Positions 28,619-38,269 are shown, counted from the stretch's first letter. The stretch: 64,000 bases of DNA from Clostridium aestuarii (GCF_026735135.1 NZ_JAPQER010000006.1:62001-126000), one strand, 5' to 3'. Notes: generated by a model not told the origin, from the sequence alone. Translations and numbers: made by a program.

Positions 28619-29617
28619 ATGAGTACATTCATGTTTAAACATAAAGCTCTTGAATATACCCCTATAAGCAACATATTTATAGATGAATTTATGCCAAAAT
28701 CAAGTGGTAAATATATTAAGATATATCTGCTTAGTCTAAGATATTCTCTATCCGGAGAACTAGGAGTAAATTCTGAAAGTATATCAAATACACTTAGTTT
28801 ATCTGAAGAAGATATTATGGATGCTTGGAAATATTGGAATGATGAAGGCGTAATAAGCTTAACCGAAATAGACTCTATGGGCAATTTTTCCATAGAATTT
28901 TTAGATTTAAGTAATTCTCACATAAAAAATGATAATAACTCAAATCTATTAAAAGAATTAGATAATAACTCTTTTAGAGATATGATGACAGATATTGAAA
29001 AACTTCTTGGTAGACCTCTTTCTAATAAAGAAATGACCATGTATTTAAGCTGGCAAAAAGATTTTAACTATTCGCCAGAAATAATATTACTTTTAATACA
29101 ATATAGCATATCTAAAGGTAAAACAGACTATAGGTACATGGAAAAAATAGCCATATCTTGGCATGATGCAAAAATTAGAACTATAGATGATGCTCAACTT
29201 TTCATAAAAAAACACGAAGATAAATGGCTAAGCATAAAAAAAATATTGAAATATATGGGTATAAACACTAATGAAGTTATGAAGCCTCAGGAACAAATAT
29301 TGGATAAATGGATTAATGTATATAAGTTTCCTCTAGACGTAATATATAAAGCTTCCGATATTTGTTTTGAAAGAATAAATAAAGCTGATTTTAAATATAT
29401 TGATGCGATTCTAAATAATTGGTTTAAAAGCAATATAAAAACTCTTGAAGATATTGAAAAAAAAGATACCCATAAAACAACTTTTAAAAAGAATAATTAT
29501 TATAACAAAAATTATAATATGCCTTCACCAAAAGATACTTTTAGTAATCGTAAACAGCGTTCTTATGATCTTGATGAAATAGAGAAAAAATTATTAGGAT
29601 GGGATAATAATGATTAA
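28619..29617 (+). CDS. DnaD-domain replication initiation protein
   Basis: 332 residues. The N-terminal winged-helix part (ALEYTPISNIFIDEFMPKSSG... LSLSEEDIMDAWKYWNDEGVI) and the C-terminal DnaB_2/DnaD motif (YKFPLDVIYKASDICFERINKADFKYIDAILNNWF cut by family pattern) are those of DnaD/DnaB primosome proteins. Such proteins recruit the helicase loader at the origin and at restart sites. The linked gene downstream is a DnaI/DnaC-like loader overlapping by 8 bp, which strongly supports the role. RBS GAAAGG precedes the ATG. Confidence 0.9.
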   Translation: MSTFMFKHKALEYTPISNIFIDEFMPKSSGKYIKIYLLSLRYSLSGELGVNSESISNTLSLSEEDIMDAWKYWNDEGVISLTEIDSMGNFSIEFLDLSNSHIKNDNNSNLLKELDNNSFRDMMTDIEKLLGRPLSNKEMTMYLSWQKDFNYSPEIILLLIQYSISKGKTDYRYMEKIAISWHDAKIRTIDDAQLFIKKHEDKWLSIKKILKYMGINTNEVMKPQEQILDKWINVYKFPLDVIYKASDICFERINKADFKYIDAILNNWFKSNIKTLEDIEKKDTHKTTFKKNNYYNKNYNMPSPKDTFSNRKQRSYDLDEIEKKLLGWDNND

Positions 29618-30596
29618 AGGCTATCAAAGTCAAATATTAAAAATTTATGAAACAATTAGAGAACAAGAACAAAACGCTCTAAAAGAAAGGAAGAATGAAA
29701 TCAAAGGAAAACTCCCTAATGTACTGAATATAGAGAAAGAAATAAGTAAATTTTCTATTGAGCTAGCTATATCTTCCTTTAAATCTATAAAAAATAGAGA
29801 TGAATATTTAAAAAAGCTTAGAGAAAAAATCACCGATCTTAGAGTAACTAAATCTGAGCTTTTAGTATCTAATGGATATGCTATGGATTATTTATCTTTA
29901 CACTATAGATGTCAAAAATGTAAAGATACAGGATTTATTGGAAATAACCGTTGTACTTGCTACAAAAAAAAGCTGGTTTATCTATACTATAAAAATTCTG
30001 AGCTAAACACAATTTTAGAAGAAGATAACTTTAATAATTTTAGTTATGAATGTTTTTCTACAAAAACATCAGAAAGATATCCAAAAAGTCCAAGAAAAAA
30101 CATTGAATCTATAGTAAAACATTGTTTATACTTTATTGAAACTTTTTCTTCTAATAATGATAATATATTATTTTACGGTGATCCAGGCAGTGGAAAAACT
30201 TTTCTAACTCACTGCATAGCTAAAGAACTTCTAGATAGAGGATATCTAGTTATATATAGAACCGCTGAAGATTTAATTAAAGATTTAAGAAAAATACGTT
30301 TGGAACATGACTATGAACTAGAAAATTTACTCTTTGATTGTGACTTATTAATTATAGATGATTTAGGAACTGAACAAATAAATAATTTTTCTAAAACCGA
30401 ATTATTCAATTTAATTAATAAGAAATTATTAAACAAAAACAAAATGCTGGTTTCTACTAATTATTCTTTAGATGAACTTTTAAAAACTTATACCGATAGA
30501 ATTACATCTAGATTGCTTGGAAACTTTAATTTATATCATTTTTATGGTGAAGATATACGAATTAAAATGAATCTAAATAAAATGAAATCTCTCTAA
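29610..30596 (+). CDS. DnaC/DnaI-like helicase loader ATPase
   Basis: 328 residues. A zinc-ribbon-like region (CQKCKDTGFIGNNRCTC) near residue 105 is followed by the AAA+ core with Walker A GDPGSGKT near 192, Walker B DLLIIDDLGTE near 249 and the arginine-finger region TDRITSRL. DnaI-type proteins load the replicative helicase onto DNA. The start ATG uses RBS AGGATGGG within the end of the dnaD-like gene. A perfect palindromic terminator follows. Confidence 0.92.
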   Translation: MIKGYQSQILKIYETIREQEQNALKERKNEIKGKLPNVLNIEKEISKFSIELAISSFKSIKNRDEYLKKLREKITDLRVTKSELLVSNGYAMDYLSLHYRCQKCKDTGFIGNNRCTCYKKKLVYLYYKNSELNTILEEDNFNNFSYECFSTKTSERYPKSPRKNIESIVKHCLYFIETFSSNNDNILFYGDPGSGKTFLTHCIAKELLDRGYLVIYRTAEDLIKDLRKIRLEHDYELENLLFDCDLLIIDDLGTEQINNFSKTELFNLINKKLLNKNKMLVSTNYSLDELLKTYTDRITSRLLGNFNLYHFYGEDIRIKMNLNKMKSL

Positions 30597-30599
30597 TAA

Positions 30600-30637
30600 A
30601 ATAGCTGCTGATAATTAATTATCAGCAGCTATTTTAA
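30600..30637 (+). terminator. Terminator of the dnaD-dnaI-like operon
   Basis: A perfect 34-bp palindrome (17 bp each arm, 30600-30633) begins 4 bp past the stop and is followed by TTTT-like sequence. Confidence 0.85.
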
Positions 30638-30691
30638 TTTCGCATTTAAAATTTTTAATTATATCATCATTAAAACTAATATTTTATAAAC

Positions 30692-30721
30692 AAAAAACCT
30701 TAAGCTTACGCTTAAGGTTTT
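30692..30721 (-). terminator. Terminator of the tRNA operon
   Basis: Stem AAAACCTTAAGC with its complement and a 4-nt loop directly abuts the CCA end of the last tRNA-Thr and is followed by T residues on the minus strand. Confidence 0.85.
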
Positions 30722-30797
<76 letters not shown>

Positions 30798-30800
30798 ATG

Positions 30801-30877
30801 TGGCGACCTAGAAGGGACTCGAACCCTCGACCCCCGGCGTGACAGGCCGGTACTCTAACCAACTGAGCCACTAGGCC
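30801..30877 (-). tRNA. tRNA-Asp (anticodon GTC), copy 2
   Basis: 77 nt including CCA. Anticodon loop CTGTCAC within stem CCGGC/GCCGG gives GTC. Acceptor GGCCTAG pairs with CTAGGTC with one G-T pair. Only 3 nt separate it from tRNA-Thr. Confidence 0.97.
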
Positions 30878-30896
30878 ACATTTGCTTTTTGTTTTA

Positions 30897-30972
30897 TGGT
30901 GGGCACAACAGGGCTCGAACCTGTGACCCCCTGCTTGTAAGGCAGGTGCTCTCCCAGCTGAGCTATGCGCCC
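30897..30972 (-). tRNA. tRNA-Val (anticodon TAC), copy 2
   Basis: 76 nt including CCA. Anticodon loop CTTACAA within stem CCTGC/GCAGG gives TAC. Acceptor GGGCGCA pairs with TGTGCCC. Confidence 0.97.
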
Positions 30973-30984
30973 ATAAAACTTTAA

Positions 30985-31059
30985 TGGTGACTCCTAGGGG
31001 AATTGAACCCCTGTTACCACCGTGAAAGGGTGGTGTCTTGACCGCTTGACCAAGGAGCC
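30985..31059 (-). tRNA. tRNA-Glu (anticodon TTC), copy 2
   Basis: 75 nt including CCA. Anticodon loop CTTTCAC within stem CCACC/GGTGG gives TTC. Acceptor GGCTCCT pairs with AGGAGTC. Confidence 0.97.
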
Positions 31060-31088
31060 ATATCATATTTTTCATCTTACACTTTTAA

Positions 31089-31164
<76 letters not shown>

Positions 31165-31169
31165 TTAAG

Positions 31170-31246
31170 TGGCGACCTAGAAGGGACTCGAACCCTCGAC
31201 CCCCGGCGTGACAGGCCGGTACTCTAACCAACTGAGCCACTAGGCC
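31170..31246 (-). tRNA. tRNA-Asp (anticodon GTC), copy 1
   Basis: 77 nt, identical to the other tRNA-Asp copy; CCA encoded. Confidence 0.97.
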
Positions 31247-31265
31247 ACATTTGCTTTTTGTTTTA

Positions 31266-31341
31266 TGGTGGGCACAACAGGGCTCGAACCTGTGACCCCC
31301 TGCTTGTAAGGCAGGTGCTCTCCCAGCTGAGCTATGCGCCC
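31266..31341 (-). tRNA. tRNA-Val (anticodon TAC), copy 1
   Basis: 76 nt, identical to the other tRNA-Val copy; the 19-nt spacer to tRNA-Asp is also identical. Confidence 0.97.
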
Positions 31342-31353
31342 ATAAAACTTTAA

Positions 31354-31428
31354 TGGTGACTCCTAGGGGAATTGAACCCCTGTTACCACCGTGAAAGGGT
31401 GGTGTCTTGACCGCTTGACCAAGGAGCC
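31354..31428 (-). tRNA. tRNA-Glu (anticodon TTC), copy 1
   Basis: 75 nt, identical to the other tRNA-Glu copy. It is the first gene of the eight-tRNA operon, about 55 nt after the -10 region. Confidence 0.97.
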
Positions 31429-31484
31429 ATATCATATTTTTCTTCAGATTTAACTTGTTCTGCCTGCGTTACCCGACGAAGAAT

Positions 31485-31513
31485 ATGATACATGAATTTT
31501 ATAAAAGTGTCAA
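31485..31513 (-). promoter_or_regulatory. Promoter of the tRNA operon
   Basis: TTGACA (31508-31513), a 17-nt spacer and TATCAT (31485-31490) on the minus strand. A GC-richer stretch (TCGTCGGGTAACGC) follows at and after the start point, as in many stable-RNA promoters. Confidence 0.8.
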
Positions 31514-31563
31514 CACTTTTTTTGCATTTTTTTTTATTGCTAATAAATTCTTGATAAAAATTG

Positions 31564-32376
31564 CTATTTTTTGTCTGAATTATACCCTATACTATCCATA
31601 ATAATTAAAGCTGTATCTTCTATAGCTCTTTTGGTTACATCTATCTTTTTGCAACCCAATCTTCTCATAACTCTATCAGCATGTTCTAGCTCATCCAATA
31701 TTCTTTCACCATTTGCATACTCAATTTCTCTATAATTTGCTTTCATTTTACTTAATCTATGCTTTCTTATTTCCATAAGATGTATCGGATCTATAGTAAG
31801 GCCTATTATTTTTTTTCTGTCCAATTCATATAATTCTTCTGGTATAGGTGTTTCAGGCATTAATGGAACATTTAATGCTTTTATTCCTTTATTAGCTAAA
31901 TACAAGCATAAAGGAGTTTTAGATGTTCTTGAAAGTCCTACTAAAATAACATCAGCATGTTTTATTCCGCTGTGGTTTTTACTATCATCATACTGTACCG
32001 CAAATTCCATAGCCTCAATTTTTTTATAATAATCATCATCTATTTTCCAAACAGCACCTGGTCTATAATCTGGTTCTTTTCCTATCATTCGTGATAATGT
32101 ACTTATACAAGGTCCTAAAACATTTATTATGTTTATTCCTTTTTCTACACATCTTTGCACTAAAAATTCTCTAACATCAACTAAAACTATTGTCGAAATT
32201 ATTGCTGAATTTTCAGGTTCTTCTATGCTACTAATAAATTTATTAGCCTCTTCTATACTATTAATATAAGGTGTCCTATTCACTTGTATATTTGCTCCAA
32301 ATTGATTAGCTGAAGCTTTAGCTACTAGCACCGCTGTTTCTCCTATTGAGTCTGATACTGCATATATAGTAAGCAT
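31564..32376 (-). CDS. Pyruvate, phosphate dikinase regulatory protein (PDRP)
   Basis: 270 residues, DUF299/PpsR family. The P-loop-like GLSRTSKTP near residue 147 and the N-terminal YAVSDSIGETA are diagnostic. The enzyme is a bifunctional ADP-dependent kinase and Pi-dependent pyrophosphorylase that switches pyruvate phosphate dikinase or PEP synthase off and on. The target gene is not in this window. RBS AAGGGAG precedes the ATG. It lies just upstream of the tRNA operon promoter region, with no clear terminator in between. Confidence 0.93.
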   Translation of the reverse strand: MLTIYAVSDSIGETAVLVAKASANQFGANIQVNRTPYINSIEEANKFISSIEEPENSAIISTIVLVDVREFLVQRCVEKGINIINVLGPCISTLSRMIGKEPDYRPGAVWKIDDDYYKKIEAMEFAVQYDDSKNHSGIKHADVILVGLSRTSKTPLCLYLANKGIKALNVPLMPETPIPEELYELDRKKIIGLTIDPIHLMEIRKHRLSKMKANYREIEYANGERILDELEHADRVMRRLGCKKIDVTKRAIEDTALIIMDSIGYNSDKK

Positions 32377-32601
32377 ATAAGCTACTCCCTTCTTCTGAAA
32401 ATACTAGATAATATATCAAGCTATATCTTATTCTATAAGAATATTTCTATTTCTATTATATTTTAACATAATCAACTGTTATATTCTAAATTTTATTAAT
32501 ATTTAATATATTTCAATTCTAAAAATCACTAAATAATTTACGCTTATATAGAACTTATTTTTGTAGTTTAAATGCTAACACTAAGCTTAAATAAATTAGA
32601 A

Positions 32602-32640
32602 GTTGATATGCTAGCCAGCAAGCTAGCTAAGTATATCAAC
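32602..32640 (-). terminator. Terminator after the cysteine-desulfurase-like gene
   Basis: Stems GTTGATAT/ATATCAAC and GCTAGC/GCTAGC with a 5-nt bulge (32602-32640), just past the gene stop. Confidence 0.6.
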
Positions 32641-32647
32641 TCTGAAT

Positions 32648-33976
32648 TTAAAAAAACAAACTATTATCTATAGACTTATATTTATCAATATATGCTTGTT
32701 TATTTCTTACAATTTTATTAAGCGCATAAACTAAAATATCAATTTCTCTCTGATTATTATACAAGCCCAAACTTACTCTAACCATTCCTGGCGGGTCTAC
32801 TTTTTCATTTATTATATCAGACATTTGTTCTGGAGTTATTCCTACTAATTTTTGAACATAAGGTTCTGCACAAAAACATCCAGTTCTAACAGCAATACCA
32901 AATTCATATGAAAGAATTTTAGCTACTATTTCATGATGCACACCTTCTATATTAAAAGAAATAACACTTATATGTCCTGCTTCATTGTCTTTATCACAAT
33001 ATAACTTTAAATCTGGGATGTTTCTTAAACTATAAAGAGCATATTTCACTAAACTATTTTCATGTTTCTCAATATTCTTCATGCCTAGCATTTGTAACGT
33101 TTTTATTGCTGTTCCTAATGCTATTGCTCCTATGGCATTTGGAGTACCTGGTTCATCCTTTAATGGATCATCTGCCCACATAACAAAATCATGAGTTACA
33201 AAATCAACTGTACCTCCACCCTTATAATCTGGCTCTAGTTTCTCAAGTTCTTCTTTAGGTCCTATTAAAGCTCCCCCACCAAATGGAGCATACATTTTAT
33301 GCGCTGAAAACACTAGATAATCTATATAATTATTTTCTCCTTTTCGCATATTAACTTCAGCATGAGGAACAAGTTGTGCTCCATCAACTATTATCTTAGC
33401 ACCATATTTGTGAACTATTTCTGCAGCTTTATATATATCATTCCTATATCCTGTAACATTAGATGCTCCCGAAATCGTTACTATCTTTACCTTTCCCTTA
33501 TATTCTTTTAACTTTTTCTCTAAATTTTCCAAGGTTATTCTACCATATTTATCCACTGGAACATAATCCAGCTCATATTTTCTCCATGGTAAATCATTTG
33601 AATGATGTTCCATATCTGTAGATAAAACAACATATTTTTTATATTTTTCATAAAAAATATTAGAAAGTCTATTTAGCCCTTCTGTTGTATTTGATACAAA
33701 AATAACCGTACTTTTATCTAAATCTGCATTTACAAATTTAGCAACTACCTTTCTAGTTTTTTCATACATACTTGTACAAAATTGGCATTTGTACCCAGCC
33801 CCTCTATGAACTGATGCATAAAAAGGAATAAATTTTATAATTTGTTGTATTACTGAATGAAAAGGAGGAGTTGTAGCCGCATTATCAAAATTTATAGCTG
33901 TACAATAACTTCCGTCCATAAGAGGAACTTTAACATTAATACCAGATATTAAATTTCTATAATATATTTGATTCAT
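32648..33976 (-). CDS. Class V aminotransferase / cysteine desulfurase-like enzyme
   Basis: 442 residues from the ATG at 33976, preceded by GGGAGAG; an in-frame TTG 15 nt earlier lies in that site. It is PLP-dependent: cofactor region IVDGAQLVPH, PLP lysine in FSAHKMYAPFGGG, and a cysteine loop RTGCFCAEPYV that matches the catalytic Cys of SufS/NifS-type desulfurases. It is longer than typical IscS and has an unusual CQFC motif near residue 70. No scaffold gene (sufU, iscU) is next to it, so general Fe-S assembly is not shown. It may be a SufS-like or specialised desulfurase. Confidence 0.8.
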   Translation of the reverse strand: MNQIYYRNLISGINVKVPLMDGSYCTAINFDNAATTPPFHSVIQQIIKFIPFYASVHRGAGYKCQFCTSMYEKTRKVVAKFVNADLDKSTVIFVSNTTEGLNRLSNIFYEKYKKYVVLSTDMEHHSNDLPWRKYELDYVPVDKYGRITLENLEKKLKEYKGKVKIVTISGASNVTGYRNDIYKAAEIVHKYGAKIIVDGAQLVPHAEVNMRKGENNYIDYLVFSAHKMYAPFGGGALIGPKEELEKLEPDYKGGGTVDFVTHDFVMWADDPLKDEPGTPNAIGAIALGTAIKTLQMLGMKNIEKHENSLVKYALYSLRNIPDLKLYCDKDNEAGHISVISFNIEGVHHEIVAKILSYEFGIAVRTGCFCAEPYVQKLVGITPEQMSDIINEKVDPPGMVRVSLGLYNNQREIDILVYALNKIVRNKQAYIDKYKSIDNSLFF

Positions 33977-34085
33977 TATAATCTCTCCCAAAATATTAAT
34001 ATCTATATAACATTTTATTATAGTAGTATTAAAAATGTGTGGTACAATAAGAAATAAATATTTTGTAATTAAAGGGGTGTTTACT

Positions 34086-35318
34086 TTGAAACACGAACTT
34101 ATAATAATTGGCGGTGGCGCTGCAGGAATTACAGCAGCAATTACTGCAAAGGATATGGGAATAGATACAGCAATAATAGAAAGTAATAGCAGAATAGGTA
34201 AGAAAATATTATCTACTGGTAACGGAAGATGTAATATTACTAATGAGAATATAACATTAGAAAAATATCATAGCAAAAATACTAATTTTTTTGAACCTGT
34301 TTTAACTTATTTTACAAATTTGGATACTATAAATCTTTTTAAAATGCTAGGGTTACCCTTAATAACTTTAGATGATGGTAAAATGTATCCTATGTCTCTT
34401 CAAGCCTCTTCTGTATTAGACATCTTAAGAAGTGCTCTAGAAGAAAGACAAATCCCTGTTTATTTAGATACTAACGTTAGTAATATAAATTATTCTAAAA
34501 ATAATTTTAAACTAGTAACTAATAGTGATACAACTTATGAATGTACTAAACTAATTCTCTGCTGTGGTGGTAAATCAGCTTCAAAAACCGGTTCAGATGG
34601 TTCAGGATTTAATCTAGCAAAAAAATTAGGGCATAGTATTATAGAACCTCTTCCTGCCCTTGTACAGCTAAAATTAAATCATTCTAAGCTAAAAGCTTTA
34701 TCTGGCGTAAAATTTGAAGGTACTGCTGAAATTTTCGTAGATAATAAAAGTATAAAAAAAGAAGATGGCGAAATATTATTTACCAACTACGGCATTTCTG
34801 GACCACCTATACTTCAGCTAAGCAGAAATGCAGCTTATGCTATTTATCAAAGTAAAAAAGTAACCTTAAAATTAGATATGATTAATAATTTATCCTTAAA
34901 TGAGCTAGAAAATTTTTTGGAAAATCACTGGGGTATATTTGGATATAGAAGTGTACATGATTCTTTGGTAGGAATAATAAACAAAAAGATAATACCAATT
35001 CTTTTAAAAGAAAGTGGAATAGACAACATGCATAAATCTTGTTGGGAACTAACATACCTTGAAAAGAAAAACATTTATAACTTATTAAAGAATTGGAGCT
35101 TTGAAGTTATTGGCACAAACGGATTTAATAACTCTCAGGTAACTGCTGGCGGGATAAATACTAAAGAGATAAACCCTAATACTCTAGAATCTAAAATAAT
35201 ACCTAATCTATATTTTGCTGGTGAAATACTAGATGTAGATGGAGACTGCGGGGGCTTTAATTTACAGTGGGCATGGGCTTGTGGATCAATTGCAGCTAGA
35301 AACGCTGCAATTAAATAA
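34086..35318 (+). CDS. BaiN/HI0933-family flavoprotein
   Basis: 410 residues from TTG 34086, which follows AAAGGGG; the longer open frame starts at 34035 without a ribosome site. Dinucleotide loop IIIGGGAAGITAA at the N-terminus, GRIGKKILSTGNGRCNITN near 43, and DVDGDCGGFNLQWAWACG at the end are typical of this family (also annotated YhiN or aminoacetone oxidase-like). The reaction is not settled for most members; BaiN reduces bile-acid intermediates, but that role cannot be inferred here. A -10-like TACAAT lies about 35 bp before the TTG. Confidence 0.85.
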   Translation: MKHELIIIGGGAAGITAAITAKDMGIDTAIIESNSRIGKKILSTGNGRCNITNENITLEKYHSKNTNFFEPVLTYFTNLDTINLFKMLGLPLITLDDGKMYPMSLQASSVLDILRSALEERQIPVYLDTNVSNINYSKNNFKLVTNSDTTYECTKLILCCGGKSASKTGSDGSGFNLAKKLGHSIIEPLPALVQLKLNHSKLKALSGVKFEGTAEIFVDNKSIKKEDGEILFTNYGISGPPILQLSRNAAYAIYQSKKVTLKLDMINNLSLNELENFLENHWGIFGYRSVHDSLVGIINKKIIPILLKESGIDNMHKSCWELTYLEKKNIYNLLKNWSFEVIGTNGFNNSQVTAGGINTKEINPNTLESKIIPNLYFAGEILDVDGDCGGFNLQWAWACGSIAARNAAIK

Positions 35319-35344
35319 GAAAAGTGTATTACACTTTTCTTATT
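35314..35344. terminator. Shared terminator containing both convergent stop codons
   Basis: Stem AATAAGAAAAGTGT with its complement and a 3-nt loop. The stop of the plus gene (35316-35318) and that of the minus gene (35340-35342) both lie in the stem arms. Confidence 0.85.
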
Positions 35345-35621
35345 TAGATATCCAGCGTTTTAATTGATATCCTATTCCAGTATCAACTAACCAATATTCT
35401 CGATCATCTTTTTCTTTTAGCTTTTTAACTAATGTTGCATCTATATATCCGAGAACGTTACCATCATATACACTAACGCTTCTTCCTTGATTTTTTTCTT
35501 TGTCTTTTTCAGTTATATCAGCTAAATAACCACTTACTTCTCCATTGAAATATTTATGAGCTTGTCTTTTCCAATATGAATAAATATTATCCGATACATT
35601 TATTGTTACTTTTGTACTCAT
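35340..35621 (-). CDS. Small protein of unknown function, 93 aa
   Basis: A complete gene with RBS AAGGAGG and a shared terminator. The N-terminal 45 residues (TKVTINVSDNIYSYWKRQAHKYF) look like a short ribbon-helix-helix-type beginning, and the rest (DREYWLVDTGIGYQLKRWISK) is mixed charge with aromatic residues. There is no signal peptide or membrane span. I do not recognise a family. The ribbon-helix-helix suggestion is weak, and no neighbouring toxin gene supports an antitoxin role. Confidence 0.6.
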   Translation of the reverse strand: MSTKVTINVSDNIYSYWKRQAHKYFNGEVSGYLADITEKDKEKNQGRSVSVYDGNVLGYIDATLVKKLKEKDDREYWLVDTGIGYQLKRWISK

Positions 35622-35960
35622 AAATCCTTCCTCCTTAATAATTCTATATTCTATGTAAACAGTATATCATACCTTACAGTTATTATCATATTAGTTAAAA
35701 ATAATACAACATTAACTTTAACCTATATTATTGTTTTCTTGTATATTTATACCATAAGAATGCACAATACTATATCTTTTAAAAATATTATGCACCCCAT
35801 ATTTACTGGTATTAATGCTATATATACTTAAATCTAGATCTATTATTTTTTAGTTATTATAAATTAATTTAATATAAAAATATACCTTAAACCCCTTAAT
35901 TTCGTTCAAATAACAATAATATTGTTAAAAAATCAACAACTGGTCATACCTGTGTATTTT
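35622..35960. other. 339-bp AT-rich gap without a recognised gene
   Basis: Very AT-rich sequence with no convincing open frame. The only structure I see is a 17-nt palindrome TAACAATA-A-TATTGTTA at 35911-35927, which could be the terminator of the thioesterase gene. Confidence 0.5.
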
Positions 35961-36707
35961 TTAACTTTTTCTCCATATTGTTTCACCTAAAGTAAGTTCT
36001 TTATCTACATTTACAATTTTATGTATGCAAACTATTTTATCATCTTCATGATTAATCTTTGTAAGTACTTTTATTGTTTCTCCATACTTGGTTTCTTTTC
36101 TATAAGTAATTTTAATATTTTCAAGAGTATGATTTAAAACTATATCCAAAGGTACACTTTCTATTAACCATGCTGCATATTTTTCATTATTTACATGTCC
36201 ATTAGTATCAATATCACTGTATCTGATTCTAAAATCAACTTCATTATCAATCTTGTCTATTTTATTTAGCTTGTGTATTTTTAAAATTTTATTATCATCA
36301 TCAGTTAATCCAAAAGTATTTTTTAAAAATCCATTAATTTTTATTGGTTTTCGCTTTACTGTATCAATTAACATCCAAACTGAATCTGCTGTAACAATTT
36401 TTTCTCCATCCTCAGATAATATATAAAAATTTCTATAAGCATAAAACTTTTTAATGCCGTATGGCTGGGTTCCAATTTTTATTTTTTCTCTGAATTTAGG
36501 ATATCTTTTAACCTTTATATCCCACTTATATAATATCCATGCAATATTATTTTCTTTTAAATAATCCATACCAATATTCAGTGTTTCACTTTGATGTATT
36601 GCAATATCTCCAAAGTAATCAATTAGGCTTGTAATTAATGCTCTGTTTTTATAATCCACTTCATAATAATGTATCTCATATTCTTTTTCTGTTAATATAC
36701 CGGCCAT
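35961..36707 (-). CDS. Acyl-ACP thioesterase (FatA/FatB-like)
   Basis: 248 residues with two hot-dog repeats. The first half has YKNRALITSLIDYFGDIA and the second half DTNGHVNNEKYAAWLIESVP, where the Asp, Asn and His of acyl-ACP thioesterases lie. Such enzymes release free fatty acids from ACP and end chain growth. It lies about 10 kb from the fab operon and is transcribed alone. RBS is GGGGAGAG. In clostridia a role in releasing free fatty acid is inferred, not shown. Confidence 0.85.
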   Translation of the reverse strand: MAGILTEKEYEIHYYEVDYKNRALITSLIDYFGDIAIHQSETLNIGMDYLKENNIAWILYKWDIKVKRYPKFREKIKIGTQPYGIKKFYAYRNFYILSEDGEKIVTADSVWMLIDTVKRKPIKINGFLKNTFGLTDDDNKILKIHKLNKIDKIDNEVDFRIRYSDIDTNGHVNNEKYAAWLIESVPLDIVLNHTLENIKITYRKETKYGETIKVLTKINHEDDKIVCIHKIVNVDKELTLGETIWRKS

Positions 36708-36880
36708 CCCGTCTCTCTCCCCACCACTTTAAAATTAGACATCTGAAAAAACAACAAGTCAATGATACAAAACAAACTAGCTTTACTCCATACCTTTTAT
36801 GCAAATTATATCATACAAATCCTTAAATTTACTTTTTATCCATATATATTAACATATTGTTTAAAATCTTTGACTTAACC

Positions 36881-38269
36881 TTACTTCAATGCAATATTAT
36901 TTTCTTTTATTTTCCTGTAGAGTGTTACTCTTGGAATATTAAGTTTTCTTGCTGTTTTACTTTTATTATAATTACATTCTTTTAACACATTGATTATAAT
37001 TTCTTTTTCTATAGATTGCATTAAGGAATTTAGTCCCTCATTTTCTAAATTATATTTATTCTTTATAGAATTATTAATAATGAATTTAGGTACATTACTT
37101 ATGCTTATATTTACGTCTTCTGAATTTACACATATTTTCTTTATTACATTTTTAAGCTCTCTTATATTACCTCTCCAATCATAATTTTTTAATATTTCTA
37201 TAACATTTTTAGGCACTTTTCTATAGATACCAGTTTCTTTATAAAACTCACATAAAAACGCATCTATTAAAAGCGTTATATCTTCTTTTCTTTCTCTTAA
37301 GGGAGGTATTTCTAATGTAATTACATTTAACCTATAATATAAATCTTCCCTAAATTTATTTTCTACTATCATATTTTCAAGTTTCTTATGAGTTGCTGAG
37401 ACTATTCTAATATCAAGAGGAATAGTTTTTTCTGATCCAATTCGTACAATTTCTTTTTCTTGAATTGCTCTTAGAATTTTTGCCTGCATATAATATGGCA
37501 TATCTCCAATTTCATCTAAGAATAGTGTTCCACCATTAGCTAATTCAAATTTACCAATGCGACCACCTTTCTTAGCTCCTGTAAAAGCACCTTCTTCATA
37601 TCCAAAGAATTCAGATTCTAGAAGATTTTCTGGTATTGCAGAACAATTTACACTTACAAAAGGTCCATTTTTTCTATCGCTTTCATTATGTATTGATTGC
37701 GCAAAAAGTTCTTTTCCTACTCCACTTTCTCCTGTTATAAGAACACTTAAATTAATTTTTGATACTTTTTCAACTTCTTTTTTACATTTTAATATAGCTG
37801 AAGATTCTCCTATTATAGTATTTAAATTATATTTAACTCTATTGTGTCTTGCTACTTCATTTTTATAAAGTTTTAACTGTTTATCTAACGTATCACATTT
37901 ATCTATTAACTCTTTCATATCCTGTACTTGCTCAAACAATAACATTCCAAGTCCACCTATTAGCTCACCTGTATTGTCTAATATAGGTACCCTATGACAT
38001 ATAGCATCTCTTCCATTAGGGAATGTATGTCGTACAGCTATATCAGCTTTCTTATTTTGAAGTGTTTGTAAAAATTTCGAGGTTGGATTAATATCAGTAA
38101 CTAACACATCAATCATTTCATCAATAGGTTTTTGAAGAAAATCAGCAAATGCCTTGTTTATATACGCCATTCTTCCTTCTTCAGTTAAAAAATCAATAGG
38201 AATAGGAATATTATCAAAAGCTCTATGACAAAACTCTATAAACTCTACTGTATCTATAAAATTAGACAT
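36881..38269 (-). CDS. Sigma-54-dependent transcriptional activator with PAS sensor
   Basis: 462 residues. A PAS domain (about 10-120), then the AAA+ activator core with Walker A GESGVGKE, GAFTGA loop in GYEEGAFTGAKKGG, Walker B GGTLFLDEIGDM and the sensor region ATHKKLENM, and a Fis-type helix-turn-helix at the end (NKSKTARKLNIPRVTLYRK). All motifs for opening a sigma-54 promoter are intact. The gene lies immediately downstream of the SSS/CoA-transferase operon, which has a sigma-54 promoter at 41902-41915, so it almost surely controls that operon. The ligand of the PAS domain is unknown. Confidence 0.92.
   Translation of the reverse strand: MSNFIDTVEFIEFCHRAFDNIPIPIDFLTEEGRMAYINKAFADFLQKPIDEMIDVLVTDINPTSKFLQTLQNKKADIAVRHTFPNGRDAICHRVPILDNTGELIGGLGMLLFEQVQDMKELIDKCDTLDKQLKLYKNEVARHNRVKYNLNTIIGESSAILKCKKEVEKVSKINLSVLITGESGVGKELFAQSIHNESDRKNGPFVSVNCSAIPENLLESEFFGYEEGAFTGAKKGGRIGKFELANGGTLFLDEIGDMPYYMQAKILRAIQEKEIVRIGSEKTIPLDIRIVSATHKKLENMIVENKFREDLYYRLNVITLEIPPLRERKEDITLLIDAFLCEFYKETGIYRKVPKNVIEILKNYDWRGNIRELKNVIKKICVNSEDVNISISNVPKFIINNSIKNKYNLENEGLNSLMQSIEKEIIINVLKECNYNKSKTARKLNIPRVTLYRKIKENNIALK

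Noticed and set aside
35340-35621. 93-aa protein as the antitoxin of a toxin-antitoxin pair
   Set aside because: There is no small partner gene on either side, and the ribbon-helix-helix resemblance is weak.
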